Source: Phascolomyces articulosus (lineage: Eukaryota > Mucoromycota > Mucoromycetes > Mucorales > Lichtheimiaceae). Taken from it: a stretch of DNA of 64,000 nt. The translations under genes and the position numbers were made by a program. The stretch is taken from the NCBI GenBank assembly GCA_025677815.1, contig JAIXMP010000012.1:620001-684000 (forward strand), read 5' to 3'. A model generated the notes under the pieces. It had not been told where the DNA came from and searched no databases. It saw only the letters and a list, made by a program, of their open reading frames with translations. Of this stretch, positions 37,901-48,827 are shown in pieces; positions within the stretch are counted from its first letter, which is position 1, and each line of letters opens with the position of its first letter.

Positions 37901-40005
37901 TCAACTTGAATTTATCCGGTGTTCCAAATGGAAAATCTTGTTCGATCAAATATTCCAAACAATCGGGTGTTGTACTAGCTGCTGCAAAATGGGCAATCGT
38001 ACGACCAAATTCATCTGTTTCCATGCGTTCGGCTGGAGTGAGTTCGTCATAGAGTTCCTTAAGGTAGGCTCTGGATGGATGGATTGCAGCACATTCCAAA
38101 GGTGTGATGGAACCACAGTCATAAGACTTTTTCAAGATTTGATTACGTCGATAGGTTTCGAGTGTTTCACCATTGGTAAACTATATTTAACATATGTAAA
38201 AAATATAGAATTAGTTAAAATCCATATAACATAAATTCATGGATAATGATGAAAGGAAAAATCAAAAAGATACTCACTTTGAGAACATTGGCATGAATAG
38301 TGTTAAAACCGGAACGATACTGGATACGTTCCATAATGGCAGCTGCGGCAGCTCGGTTGCCAGATGCCACACAATAATAAAGACCCTTTTGTTCCATAAA
38401 AACACTCCATGCTCGATAAGCACCTGTCGGGTTACTGATTCCCGTCTTCATAAAATCCACCATATCCGGATCCAATTCGGTGTTTTGCAAAGCATTCATA
38501 ATAGCAATCGAGATATGACCTTCATTAAGACGAGAAATATCCACTTCTAAAATGTTCTTTTGACTTTTTCGATAAAATGCCGAGTTGCCTTGACGATTAC
38601 CACGCGACTCATTCACCTTACTATAAATACGGCGAATTGGATTAGAATCACTTTGATTTTTTTCAAAATACATCCAAAAAAGAAAAACATCTAACCTGAC
38701 AGCATGACCAAATGTATAACGACTCACGTAACCCGTATTACTTCCATAATCTGTATACTTTGTAGGAATAACCACACGTTCTCCTTCCAAATCTTGCAAC
38801 AAAAGACCAACGATTTCCTTGTTCTCCTTGAGCATAGCTGCCGAAAGAACATAGTCACTCCAATGCTGACAATTTTCTTTGCTCCAGTGAGGTACCTTTT
38901 TCTTATCTTCCAATATAGCCTTGATTTTTTCCAAATCGTTGTTTTCCACAGCTTGACGATAAAGCAAGACACTACAGCCTAAACAACAATCGGTTTCGTC
39001 AATGTCGACAATCGCGTCATCGGACTTTGCTTGACGATCTTGTTTGCGTTGTTGACGGTCTTCTGCTTCAGCAGCTTTTCGTGCAGCTTGTCCACGAAGT
39101 TTCTTGGGTTTGGGTTCGCTAGCACTTCGTTTCTTTCGACTTGAACCGGAAGAGGAAGAGGCACGCTTTCTTCTTCCTCCTCTTGACACACCATCACTTT
39201 CACTTTCACTGCTGCTATCAATGACGACTTGTTCATCGGTCATGCGAAGCATGGCACGCGTCTTGGATGTACGTGTGGATCGACGGACATTGGGTATTTG
39301 GGAATCAGTCGTTGACATTGTTGTAGTGGTACTAGAAGTCGCGTTGTCAATGGTATAACCAGAGGCGGTTTGAACACGTTCACGAAAAGCACTCAAAATA
39401 TCCAAGGCTTCAATGGCCTGTTCAGGTTCCCAAGTATCTTGAGTAGCTGTTGTACCAGTTCGATGGACAAGATAATATGTTTTTCCCTAATAAAGCAAAA
39501 AGAAAGTAATGAAAAGGAAGGAGTGTGTGAATAATAAGGATTTTCTATGTATTGTAACGATGTATGGATATATGCAGGAAAACAAAAACAACAAATAAAT
39601 AAATAATATTATATTATTACCTCCATCTTTTTAAAATCACGGATAGATTCAATGGGTTTAATGGTCTCTTCTGTTTTCTTGGAGGAAGTGGTTCTTCTGG
39701 TGGTTTTACGAGTAATGACTACTTTCTTGACAGCACCATCACGATTATTACCACGAACAGTGACAGTTGTTTTGGCATTACGTGCAAGGCGAACACGAGC
39801 TCCATCTCGGGTTGTCTATAAATGTTATCATCGTACCATTCATCAGATTATTGCTGATAGTTTTTTTATGTCATAATAGATATCACTGGTTGGATCAAAT
39901 AATCAAATATACACTTATACGTACAGCAACAGCAGATGGTTTACGCTTGTTATCCGTATTGGCAGTTGCAGCAGTACCGCGGCGTTTTCTGAGTGTTTGA
40001 ACCAT
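28901..40005 (-). CDS. Giant ankyrin-WGR poly(ADP-ribose) polymerase with PBZ-like finger
   Basis: An ADP-ribosyltransferase using NAD+ to modify proteins with (poly)ADP-ribose, probably nuclear. I model 23 exons on the minus strand (first 40005-39925, last 29223-28901); their summed length is 8,973 nt, keeping frame throughout, about 2,990 residues. Order: basic tail (TLRKRRGTAA), chromo-like module (YYLVHRTGTT...TWEP, 39486-39380), Ser/Lys/Arg-rich nuclear-type region, over 20 ankyrin repeats (about 38.2-31.6 kb, TPLHxA and LLxxGAxxN), Glu/Ala-rich helix (31.4 kb), WGR (LWTRWGSIGESG, 31.04-31.06 kb), PARP regulatory helices, and the catalytic domain. The H-Y-E triad is present: LWHGSH (about 30.09 kb), GNGVYFAD (29.89 kb) and NEFIVY (29.57 kb), as in polymerising PARPs. 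The C-terminus has CQYGEKC...H with an acidic tail. A 40-50-nt optional intron may exist near 38.67 kb. The layout recalls nematode PME-5 more than vertebrate tankyrase, which has SAM and no WGR. Confidence 0.92.
29024..29095 (-). other. PBZ-like PAR-binding zinc finger at the PARP C-terminus
   Basis: Residues about 2927-2950 read RETCQYGEKCNKKNDVHH then AKVYKH. This fits the PBZ pattern (K/R)xxCx(F/Y)GxxCxxKNxxH with a final His five or six residues later, as in APLF and CHFR. The usual Arg of CYRKN is Lys here, and the Pro of NPVH is Asp. PBZ fingers bind poly(ADP-ribose), so the enzyme may read its own product. Confidence 0.65.
39380..39486 (-). other. Chromo-like module near the PARP N-terminus
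   Basis: Exon 3 opens with GKTYYLVHRTGT, then QDTWEPEQAIEALDILSAF. A YLV-x(n)-TWEP-x(n)-L-x(2)-F series is the core of chromodomains (YLVKWxGY...TWEPxxNL, then a C-terminal helix). The KWKGY aromatic is missing (HRTGT instead), so methyl-lysine binding is uncertain. Confidence 0.4.
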
Positions 40006-40140
40006 AATAATATATCAATATAAATAAAGAAGATGAACAAAGATAAAGTAGAAAAAGAGAAGTAAAAAGAAAAGTGAGTGAATAATTTGTCGTGGTAATC
40101 AAGAACGAAGTTAAGAAAAAAATGAGAGTTTCCAATCCAT

Positions 40141-40156
40141 CCTTTTTATATAAAAA
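40141..40156 (-). promoter_or_regulatory. TATA-like box of the PARP gene
   Basis: On the minus strand the sequence reads TATATAAAAAGG about 140 bp upstream of the PARP ATG, a good TATA-box match at a sensible distance for a short 5' leader. Confidence 0.45.
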
Positions 40157-40259
40157 CTATCCAAAAAAAAAAAGCTTCGCCACAACCTATTCATGATGAT
40201 GTTACACTAAAAAAATGGTCTGTGGCTGCTCTGCATTCAATAATTTGATTTACAACGCC

Positions 40260-40273
40260 GTTGCCATGGCAAC
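40260..40273. promoter_or_regulatory. Perfect RFX/Crt1 X-box palindrome
   Basis: GTTGCCATGGCAAC is a perfect 14-bp palindrome matching the X-box consensus GTNRCC(N0-3)RGYAAC bound by RFX proteins. It lies 255 bp upstream of the PARP start codon and about 105 bp upstream of the TATA-like box. An ATTGG/CCAAT pair sits about 20 bp further upstream (40291-40295). In yeasts the RFX factor Crt1/Rfx1 represses DNA-damage-inducible genes through X-boxes. Confidence 0.6.
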
Positions 40274-40295
40274 CGACAATACTTGAATTTTATTG

Positions 40296-43200
40296 GTCGA
40301 TGTCAAATTCATTTTGGGATAATTGGCACGGTGGTAGGTCCTTAATGAGTTTTGGAATTTGACCCTTCGATACACTATTTTAGCTTTTACCGTATCAATG
40401 GATTCTCACTCTCACTCTCTCTTTATCATTTATACACGGTTCTTTTGTCACAAAATCACAAATCTTACTCTCTTTCTTTTAGTATCATATCATGGATACA
40501 CTTTTTTTTTGCATGTTTTTATAAATAATAATTGGGCTGAGAAATTATTGTAATAAAGTTTAAGTGACAGCATGGTTTTTTGTGTTCAAGAAGTGTTGTT
40601 ATATAAATGCACAGCACACTCTTTTTCTGTATATAGTCAATTGTAGTACATTTCATCACCCGGATGAGGTACACCGATATTTCGGAGGGATTTATATAAT
40701 TGACATCATCTTTTTTTTTTCGGCCCATCGCACCACCCATAAAAAACAGCAACAAAAAATACCAATATTAATCAATCAGTGATTTGATCTTAACTATTAG
40801 ATTATTTATATAGAAAATATCTATATGTAAGATATACAACATTTTTTCCTATTTGATACATTATTACTTATGTGTGAAAGAATAAAAAGAAATGTTTGGG
40901 TTTGTCAATAGGATGGACAATTGATGAATGTCACAAAGCGGAGATTACTTCTAGAATTCCCAAAATGACAAAGAATCATTTACTTCGAGATGTGTATGTG
41001 CGTGTGTGTGTGACATTTGTGATTGTTGATGAACGCATCTCTTTTTAAATAAATTTCTTCAAAAGATCCATATGAGAAGAAAATAAACACACCATTTTTG
41101 TGATAGATAATACATTCTATAATTTCTGTTCTATTTTTTTTTTATGAAAGAGTCTATTATTAAATTGTTATATAGAAGAATTCCTTGCAACAAAGAAGGA
41201 TTGGCTAAAGCTGCACCTACTATACACTGATAATTATACTAAAGAAACGGCGGTACTACATGTATGTGAAAATTCTTGCTTTTAAATTAACATACAATTC
41301 TGAACTTTACATTTTAGTATAATGCAAAAAAAGAAGAGTTCAGACATTTTACTGGGAAAGCAGATATCATGGAATACTCTGATCTGGAGATTTACTATCG
41401 ATATCAATGGTTTAAAAAAAAACATTTTTTTTTCATTGTGTAGTTCAACATTATAATATAAAGCAATGGATCGGTCTCAAGCAAGATGACATAGACTTTT
41501 CATTCTTTTAAGTCCAAAAAGTAGTTTTAGGAAATCCGGTTATGTAGCCATATGGTTATTCAAAAACAAAAAAAAAACGTTGTTATCATATAGTAACGAA
41601 CTACCATTGACGATTTCTCATCCTTGATCTGGAGGTTGTTAATATTATTTACGTTTCAATATCTCTTCAAGATAAGAAGATCGCCGTACGTACAGAAACC
41701 CTAAGATTTTGTTATTCTTATATCAGTAAATTGCAAAAAAGATAGTACTTATTGAGCAAGAAAAAAAACATCTGCAGAAAGAGGTGAATATTCTCATATT
41801 TATTTTGCTTATACACCTAATTCTGGGCTACTTACAATATTACATATGAGTTTAATGTTTTTTTTTACAATGAAGGAATTGTCCCCAACGAGTAAGGTGA
41901 AACATATTTAAGGTTTAATAATCGACGGCTCATTAATTTTTGGAAACACACACCAGCCTTCGATCCTACCCAGTAGGTGCTGAATATGACACACATGTCA
42001 TATACCGCACAGTCTCTACTTAATTCCTCAGTACATTCATCTTATTATAAATAATAATATTTATGTCTATTAATGTATGGCGAATAATGCGTTTTTGTTC
42101 ATATTTTATACAGTAGCAAATATATTGATGTGTTAATACTCACAATATGCTATATTGTGTTGACATTATCCATTGTGATTTTTTATATACACCCTGACCT
42201 ATTATTATGGTAAGAATGGAAGGGGAAGATAACATATGCAGCAATCAAAATTATTGTTTAATATTAGTTAATTATCACACAAATATTACTAGTAGTTTGT
42301 AACAGTGCAAGATGGATGCATTATAATTTAAAGATCGTTTATTGAAAATAGATCTTCAAGTAAACAAACTCTTTAAGCAGTCAAGTTGTATCCATATACA
42401 ACCACACCCAAAAATCCAAGTAATCCCTGTGGTCCATACGTAGAAGAATAAAGAATAGTCACTTGTGGTAACATAATAGACAAAGCATGCGTAAATACGG
42501 ACAATGAAGATAAGAAAGAAATCAATAGTAACCGCAAAAATCATTCACAAAAAAGAAAAGCATTCGACTGACCAGGTAAAATTCAATAAAAAATGAAATA
42601 CAGCTATCTCGTCGCTCAATATCCATAGATATAATTCGAGACGAACAAGCAACAACCATAGTCCAAAAGACAACCAACAATCTAGGAAAAAAACAATGTC
42701 CAAACCATGTTATAAATACCTAAAGAGAGAAGATTCCTTAAATACTGTCGTCGCTCAGCAAGTTAAGGGTATGCACTCAAAGTTCTTAAATTAGTGAAGA
42801 GATTCTCGAATGTTCTCCTCAGTGCCTAAGCCTCATTCGTGCTCTAATAATACGTACTCAAAGAATATCTAAGCTTGCTCATTAATATTATAGTTGAAAA
42901 TTTATACGTAACCATTAGAATATCACCACATGAAGCACAAAAGACTATGTAAGAAATGAAAAAGTAGGACGTCGAAATCCAGTATTACACTCACCCTTTT
43001 CAAACATCAGGAAATTGACACAGATATACACACATTAATAGTCAATTTCCAACTATTTAGTTAAGACTATTCAAGAACATTTTAAATATTTATCTATTTC
43101 CTGGTATGAAATTCTATCGAAGAAACTAGTGGATATGGCATACATGAAATCTGACTATTTCAATTATGGAAAAAGAAACCCCTGCTCAGAATTAAACATA

Positions 43201-43756
43201 CTTCTTTGGTCATTGAAAAAAAAACAATATTTATTAACAAACATATTGCAGCAAAATATCAGTACATATACAAATTATGTAAACCACATAATTAAATATA
43301 TATATATTGAGAATCAAGCACACAATCTATGATCTCATTTATGGATCTAAGAATTCTCAATAATCCTCAGTAATCACATTATGAATTGAAAGCATTTGAG
43401 AACGAACAAATGATTATCAATCAACCAAGAGAAACTCAATATGTACATACCAAGCGACTGGTTAGTCAAATGGGTATTAGTAAAATACATTCAAAAACTC
43501 AAGAAAACGTAAAAAGAAACACATTAATATATAATATAATAGCTAGCTAGTTCTTCTCCTTAGGATAAAAATATGACATTCCTGTATTAAAAACAAAACA
43601 AATTCATTCTCTATTAAATGAAAAACTATACTTTTGTAGTGAGTTGGATCAAAATATTCATTCTTTTTTTTTTGCATAATTCAGAAATTTGGGTCACATT
43701 TTTTTTTTCTTGACCTTGAATTTATCTCTCTATTTTTTATACTTTACTAAAAAAAA
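40296..43756. other. Gene-poor interval with a few decayed coding-like pieces
   Basis: No intact gene. Short coding-like stretches appear at about 41160-41230 (PCNKEGLAKAAP), 41318-41415 (after a ttttag: EEFRHFTGKADIMEYSDLEI) and 41935-41975 (KHTPAFDPTQ), separated by stops. The rest is AT-rich. The minus-strand frame at 42356-42544 is hydrophobic without motif and is not called. Confidence 0.4.
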
Positions 43757-45281
43757 ATGGTTGTCACCACGAATGAAATAAATCTTCATCGAATGTTGGT
43801 TCAATGTGAACAACGAATAAATACCAATGCTGAATGGAACAATATAGAAAAAGGAAAATTTGTAGCTGTACGATAAAAAAACACGTTTCTCATTTTCATG
43901 AATATAAAGTCATTATTATTGAAAGCATCATGTTGACTTTCTTCTTTTTTTTAAAAAAAAAATAAAAAAGTATGTACGGTATTTACAAATGCTACAAGAA
44001 GAACCAGGAATAACAAAAAAGTAAGTCCAAACTCTCATTGACTTTACCATTGAAAGAAGCTCTAGTAAGCCAAAAAAAAGAGGACACGTTCATTAAAGTA
44101 TATGGCTCGTTTTGGTGATGTGCGAAATTATTTTAGTTATGGTGATCGAATCCAAACTTTGGTAAACGCTGTATCGAGTCGGGGAATGGTAATTTATCTA
44201 TCACCTATACACAGATGGATGGGATCGATATGTATGTATTTTTCATCTAACACCTTTTTGAAAATATAGGATATTGAAATTAATAAGGGTATTAAAGAAG
44301 CACGAGCGACAAAACAAACATTATTGAATGGATTAAAGCAATTACAACAGCCAGATGAACCTGAATGGCTTCAAAAAATCAAAAATGCACCTGATGAGGA
44401 TATGGCAACTGGCACCACTACAACTACAACTGAGCAAAAGGTATATATATATTATTAAAGCAGAATGAAATAGCATTGTAGATTTTTTTTTAAATTTATG
44501 AACGGTATCTTTTTTTTATAGGATGATGATAAATCCGAGACAGAGAGTATTATATTACCTAATAAATCATCAGGTACACGATCGGTGACAAAAAAAAAAG
44601 AACACGTATTTATTATTATTATTAGAGTTGGTTTTATTCGGAAGGGAGAGAAACTAAAACCAAAAATGAATTCTGTAGAACAACAAAAAGGTGGACAAGA
44701 TGAATCCAGTCGATTACGTCGAAGACAAGGGTGCGTATTTTATATAAGATATAACGAGATAGGAAAAAAAAATATTCAAATTGGATTTTTGATGGCAACA
44801 TGATATTAATCCTGAGAGTTTAGGTCCGGAATGACTCGGGAAGAAGAAACATCAAATATTGAACACGTGTTACAACATCATCGACAGATGCATGATGAGC
44901 TGACAACAGATTTGAGTCGTATGGCTCAGCAATTGAAGGCAAATAGTCAATCATTCGGTGATACATTAGCAAAGGATGATAAAGTAATTATTTGGTTCGG
45001 GGAAGACGGAAAAAAAGAAGGGGAGATGTCCATGGCATGTATATAAAAGGAGATGAGGCAGAAAATTGACATAATATATATATATATATTGATAGGTATT
45101 ACACGAGGCACAGCAAGCCGTGGTGAATAATTTGGAAAGACTACGTAAAGAACGACAGCGACTCGATACACATTATTCAAAATCTTGGGGCACGAGTTTC
45201 ATGACGATGGGAGTTGTCTTATTTGTTTGTATCATGTTTATTCTTGTTTTCTTTACAATTAAGCTTTTACCAAAGGCATAA
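43757..45281 (+). CDS. use1: ER SNARE Use1 (vesicle transport)
   Basis: A tail-anchored Qc-type SNARE acting with Sec20, Ufe1 and Sec22 in Golgi-to-ER retrograde fusion. Exon pieces: 43757-43867, 43971-44020, 44099-44188, 44270-44440, 44522-44730, 44824-44983, 45096-45281, about 325 residues. The N-terminus (EINLHRMLVQCEQRI) and NYFSYGDRIQTLVNAV fit the Use1 N-terminal region. The SNARE stretch runs from RQGMTREEETSNIEHVL through HDELTTDLSRMAQQLKANSQ to AVVNNLERL. A C-terminal anchor follows (TMGVVLFVCIMFILVFFTI) with a short KLLPKA tail. The join of exons 2 and 3 is one base out of frame next to a six-A run, so a homopolymer error or a different small intron is likely. In exon 5 the stretch 44600-44660 may be an unrecognised extra intron. 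Confidence 0.8.
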
Positions 45282-45890
45282 TGATATCATTATCATCATC
45301 TCATCCAATTCCAATTCAATGAAAGCTCCCCATTCCTCTGTTCACTATCATGTATTATCTATAAACATAACAAATAACAACAACTTATACACGCACACAC
45401 ACACACATTGAAACAACCTTAATAATTATGTATAACAATAAGCCCTTCTTCAACTTTCTTCCCCCCAAAAAAAGAAGTTCCTTGTTTTATTTTTCTTCAT
45501 TAACCATTTCAAGTTTAGTGTCATGTTGTTTACTTTGGTTCAAAAGGAAAAAGAATGAGTGATAGTGTGACAGAACTTGCACCATGTTTTTTTTTCTGCT
45601 TTAGATAATGAAAATGTCAATTTTTCCGATTATCTTTTTTTTTAATAATATCTAAAGCAGAATGAACAAGAATTCATTTTATGAATATATCAAACGTGTA
45701 TGTTTTTAGATTGAGAAATAAGCAGAAAAATTTGAGGAGGCGAAAGACAAGTACAAAAAAAAAAGAAGTTGCATAAGGAGAGTGGGAGAGATTTTCCTTT
45801 TCAGGGGAGAGGCGTTTATGGACCAAGGAAACTAAGAAGTGAGGAGAGATATAGAAAAGGGGGGCTGTGTAAGTTTTGATATATGACCAT

Positions 45891-45926
<36 letters not shown>

Positions 45927-46248
45927 TGTTGTTAAGTATGATGAAGATGTTACTATGATTTGTTATTGCTGTTCTTGATAGGATCCATGTAAGGGTTTAG
46001 TTGTCAATAAGCATGTGTCAATATATAATTTGCAATTTTAATATATAGTTATATATTATTTTTTGGTATTATTTTTTGTTTTGATTTGGATGATGGGACC
46101 ATTTGGAATATGATTTTGGATAGGTTTTGGGGTAAAAAAAAAATAAAAAAAAAGTTTACCAAAAGTTCAAAGTTGGGGAAAAGAAGTGTGAATAGTGTAA
46201 GCGATGTGATGATGTTTTGTAGGTGTGGGTGCTTTTTTTTTTGGATTT
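45282..46248. other. 3' intergenic region between convergent genes
   Basis: Holds the 3' flanks of use1 and ypd1, CA and TA simple repeats (45891-45926) and the 14-bp-arm inverted repeat described separately. No coding region. Confidence 0.5.
45594..45662. repeat. 14-bp perfect inverted repeat between convergent genes
   Basis: TTCTGCTTTAGATA (45594-45607) and its exact reverse complement TATCTAAAGCAGAA (45649-45662) flank a 41-bp loop that itself contains a GATAAT/ATTATC pair. It could fold into a long hairpin in RNA from either strand, or be a tiny foldback element. Confidence 0.7.
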
Positions 46249-47043
46249 CTATCGTGAATCTTGATCATAAAAACTCTTGAGATATTCTTCAGCTTCCTTA
46301 TATTCTTCCTTGACCTGTGGCAATAACTTTGTAAGCTTTTCCAATGCCTCCGCATCATCAATTGAAGCAGATCCTACTTCATCTTGTTTATTTCCAATAT
46401 TTTGAATCTTTTCACACGTTGCTTTGACCTTTTTCAATCCAATAGCAGCTGAACTTCCTTTCAAAAAGTGACCCAATCTTGACAATTCTGATAAATCCTT
46501 ATTGTCTCTAGAATAGATAAATCTCTCGAGTTAATCATTCAGTTATAATGCCGTTTTCCCACCCTCTTTCTCTCTTGATATAAATATCATGTCATATTTC
46601 TCTCCAAAACCCAAAAAAAAAGAGAAAAAGATATATTACAATGCACCGTCCATATCTTGGAAAGTTTGTTCTGCTTGTTCAAAATAGTTGAGTACAATAC
46701 TGTATGAGAATTCGTGATCTTCTTCATCGTCCATGTCCAACAATTGATCAAATGTATTCATATCAATAAGTTCTTCGGGATCCACTACTTTTGTTTCTCC
46801 ATTATCTTTATTCGTTGTCTTTTCTGTTGATTCCTATAATGGCAACACCATGGAGAAATAGAGTTGTCTTGGTTAGACAATGGGCATTGCAAACCTTTGA
46901 ATATTTTTTTTTCTGTTTTACGCGTTTCTGATTCCGATGAATCAGAAAAGGAAAAAGTTTTTTTTTTCTTTTTTGATAAAGCATTGTCATCAAAATATAT
47001 ATACCTTAGGAACTGTTTTAGGTTTTTCTTCTTGAGTGGACAT
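46249..47043 (-). CDS. ypd1: HPt phosphorelay intermediate Ypd1
   Basis: A histidine phosphotransfer protein passing phosphate from a hybrid sensor kinase (Sln1 type) to Ssk1 and Skn7 response regulators in osmotic and oxidative signalling. Exons 47043-47005, 46833-46640 and 46507-46249 splice in frame to 163 residues, close to yeast Ypd1. After an acidic/Thr-rich tail (to about residue 35) the helix bundle follows: EELIDMNTFDQLLDMD, SYSIVLNYFEQAEQTFQDM, and the active-site helix LSRLGHFLKGSSAAIGL with phospho-acceptor His91 and the Lys/Gly/Ser/Ser context. The final helices KVKATCEKIQNIGN and LPQVKEEYKEAEEYLKSFY complete the domain. The motif is intact. It is convergent with use1 with about 1 kb between stops. 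Confidence 0.93.
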
Positions 47044-48827
47044 GATGTAATGGGAATAATATATATAAAAAAAAGGTTGTAGAAAAAGTGAAAAAAAAGG
47101 GAATAAAAAAAGGTTTCTGAAAGAATTATATAAAATATATATCTAAAAAAAAGACGCTACTGAGATTGATGTGTATATGTTCAGTTTGCGTGTGGACTCT
47201 TTTCCTTTTCTCTTTTGTATTCTCCTTTCTGCAAAAAAAAAAGTGACATTCACACGTCATAAATTATTTTCTCAGAACCAAAAAAAGTTACTTTTTCATC
47301 CGATCTACTATTTTCTATTTCCTTTATTACTATTCTATTTTATGACGGTATTTTACTTCTGGGATCATAAATAATCAAAAGAAAGAAAGGTAAAATTATC
47401 TATTCTTTTTTTTTTTTTTTTGCGGAGGCATAAAAAAAATCAATCAAGAGAAAGATCGCATAAAAGAGAAGTATCAATACGCGTTGTTTGATTGGAAAAG
47501 CGTCGTCGGTGTCTCTAACCAATACGTAATTTCAATCATTTTATAATGATTTAGCCTATTTGTAAAAAAAAAAAAAATGTGGGGGAACATAGAGAAGAGA
47601 GAAGAGGCTAAGTTGAAAAGTTTGAATAAAGTGTGAGTCTGGGTCTGTCTATTTTTTAGTTTTAAGCTTAATTCCACATTGTCGGTGCGCCTGAGCGCCA
47701 TAATAATCTGTGCAACCGGGTTTTTCTGTAAAATAATTTTTTAGGAGTTTCTTTGCTTTAGCTTGTCACTATGAGCTTATAGCTTATTATTATGATGGAA
47801 GGAGGGTTGATAATTATACTACTGACTATACATTCTACATATACAGACATATTATTATATACAGAACACTAGCAAGGTACTATTTCCAATCCTTTCTCCT
47901 ATTTAACATTTCTAGTATTACTTTATTACTAATACTATATAACATAATATAATAATAAAATAATAAACATGCGTTTCATCTTCCATTTACCTATCTATTA
48001 TATAATTCATTTCCAATATATAAATGAAGAAAAAAGAAGAGTGGCTGATGATTTCATTTGTTATTGCATAAGAAAAACGTGGTTTTTTAATTAAAAAAAT
48101 GGTTGATAACTTTCTTTATATATATTCGATATGCAAAATTTACACAAACTTTTGAGTGATATTCCATAGTAATAAGAAGGTGAAGATGGGGGTAGCAGCA
48201 CTAATATATTATTATAATAGATGATGATGTATCATAAATGGACAATTTAATATAAACTTATCATTGGCAGGGTTCCACAAATTCATTATTTATTATTTAA
48301 TTTAATAAAAAAAACTCAATTTCACGCACTTTTATTACCATTTTATTATATAAAACTTGCTATTTATTTGTTTATCTAACATTCTTCGTTACATTAGTAT
48401 ATAATAAACATACTAAATACAAGCTCAATTTTGGGCTGCTTTCCAAATTCCTATAGTTCATTTCTCTAACAGTTTGCTTTAATTCTTAGCCTATATAAAG
48501 AAAAATGGAGTAATTTTTTTTCTGGAACGTTGGCATTTGGTTTAAAACATTCATCAGTTGACTGAAATCACTCTATAAATTGGTCTTTTTTGTATCATAT
48601 TATATACACCCCTCCTTAAGAGGGATTGTATATTGTGTGAACGAACTTCTATGAATAGCGTCTCTGGCATATTTATAGAGCAAAAATTGGATTAGATTAT
48701 AGATACTATATCTGATCTTGGGTTATTTTTTTTATCAGTTTTATTTTATTTACCATCTTCAAACTGTTAAATAGAAGTAAATCCATTTTAATACTTCAAT
48801 ACACATCTTTGCGAATGCCGCCAGTAA
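47044..48827. other. AT-rich gene-free spacer
   Basis: Promoter side of ypd1 at the left. No coding region or RNA gene recognised. Numerous T and A tracts (47405-47420, 47560-47577). Confidence 0.45.

Noticed and set aside
42356..42544. 62-codon hydrophobic minus-strand frame
   Set aside because: No signal for a real gene beyond hydrophobicity from AT-rich codons, no neighbours or motifs.
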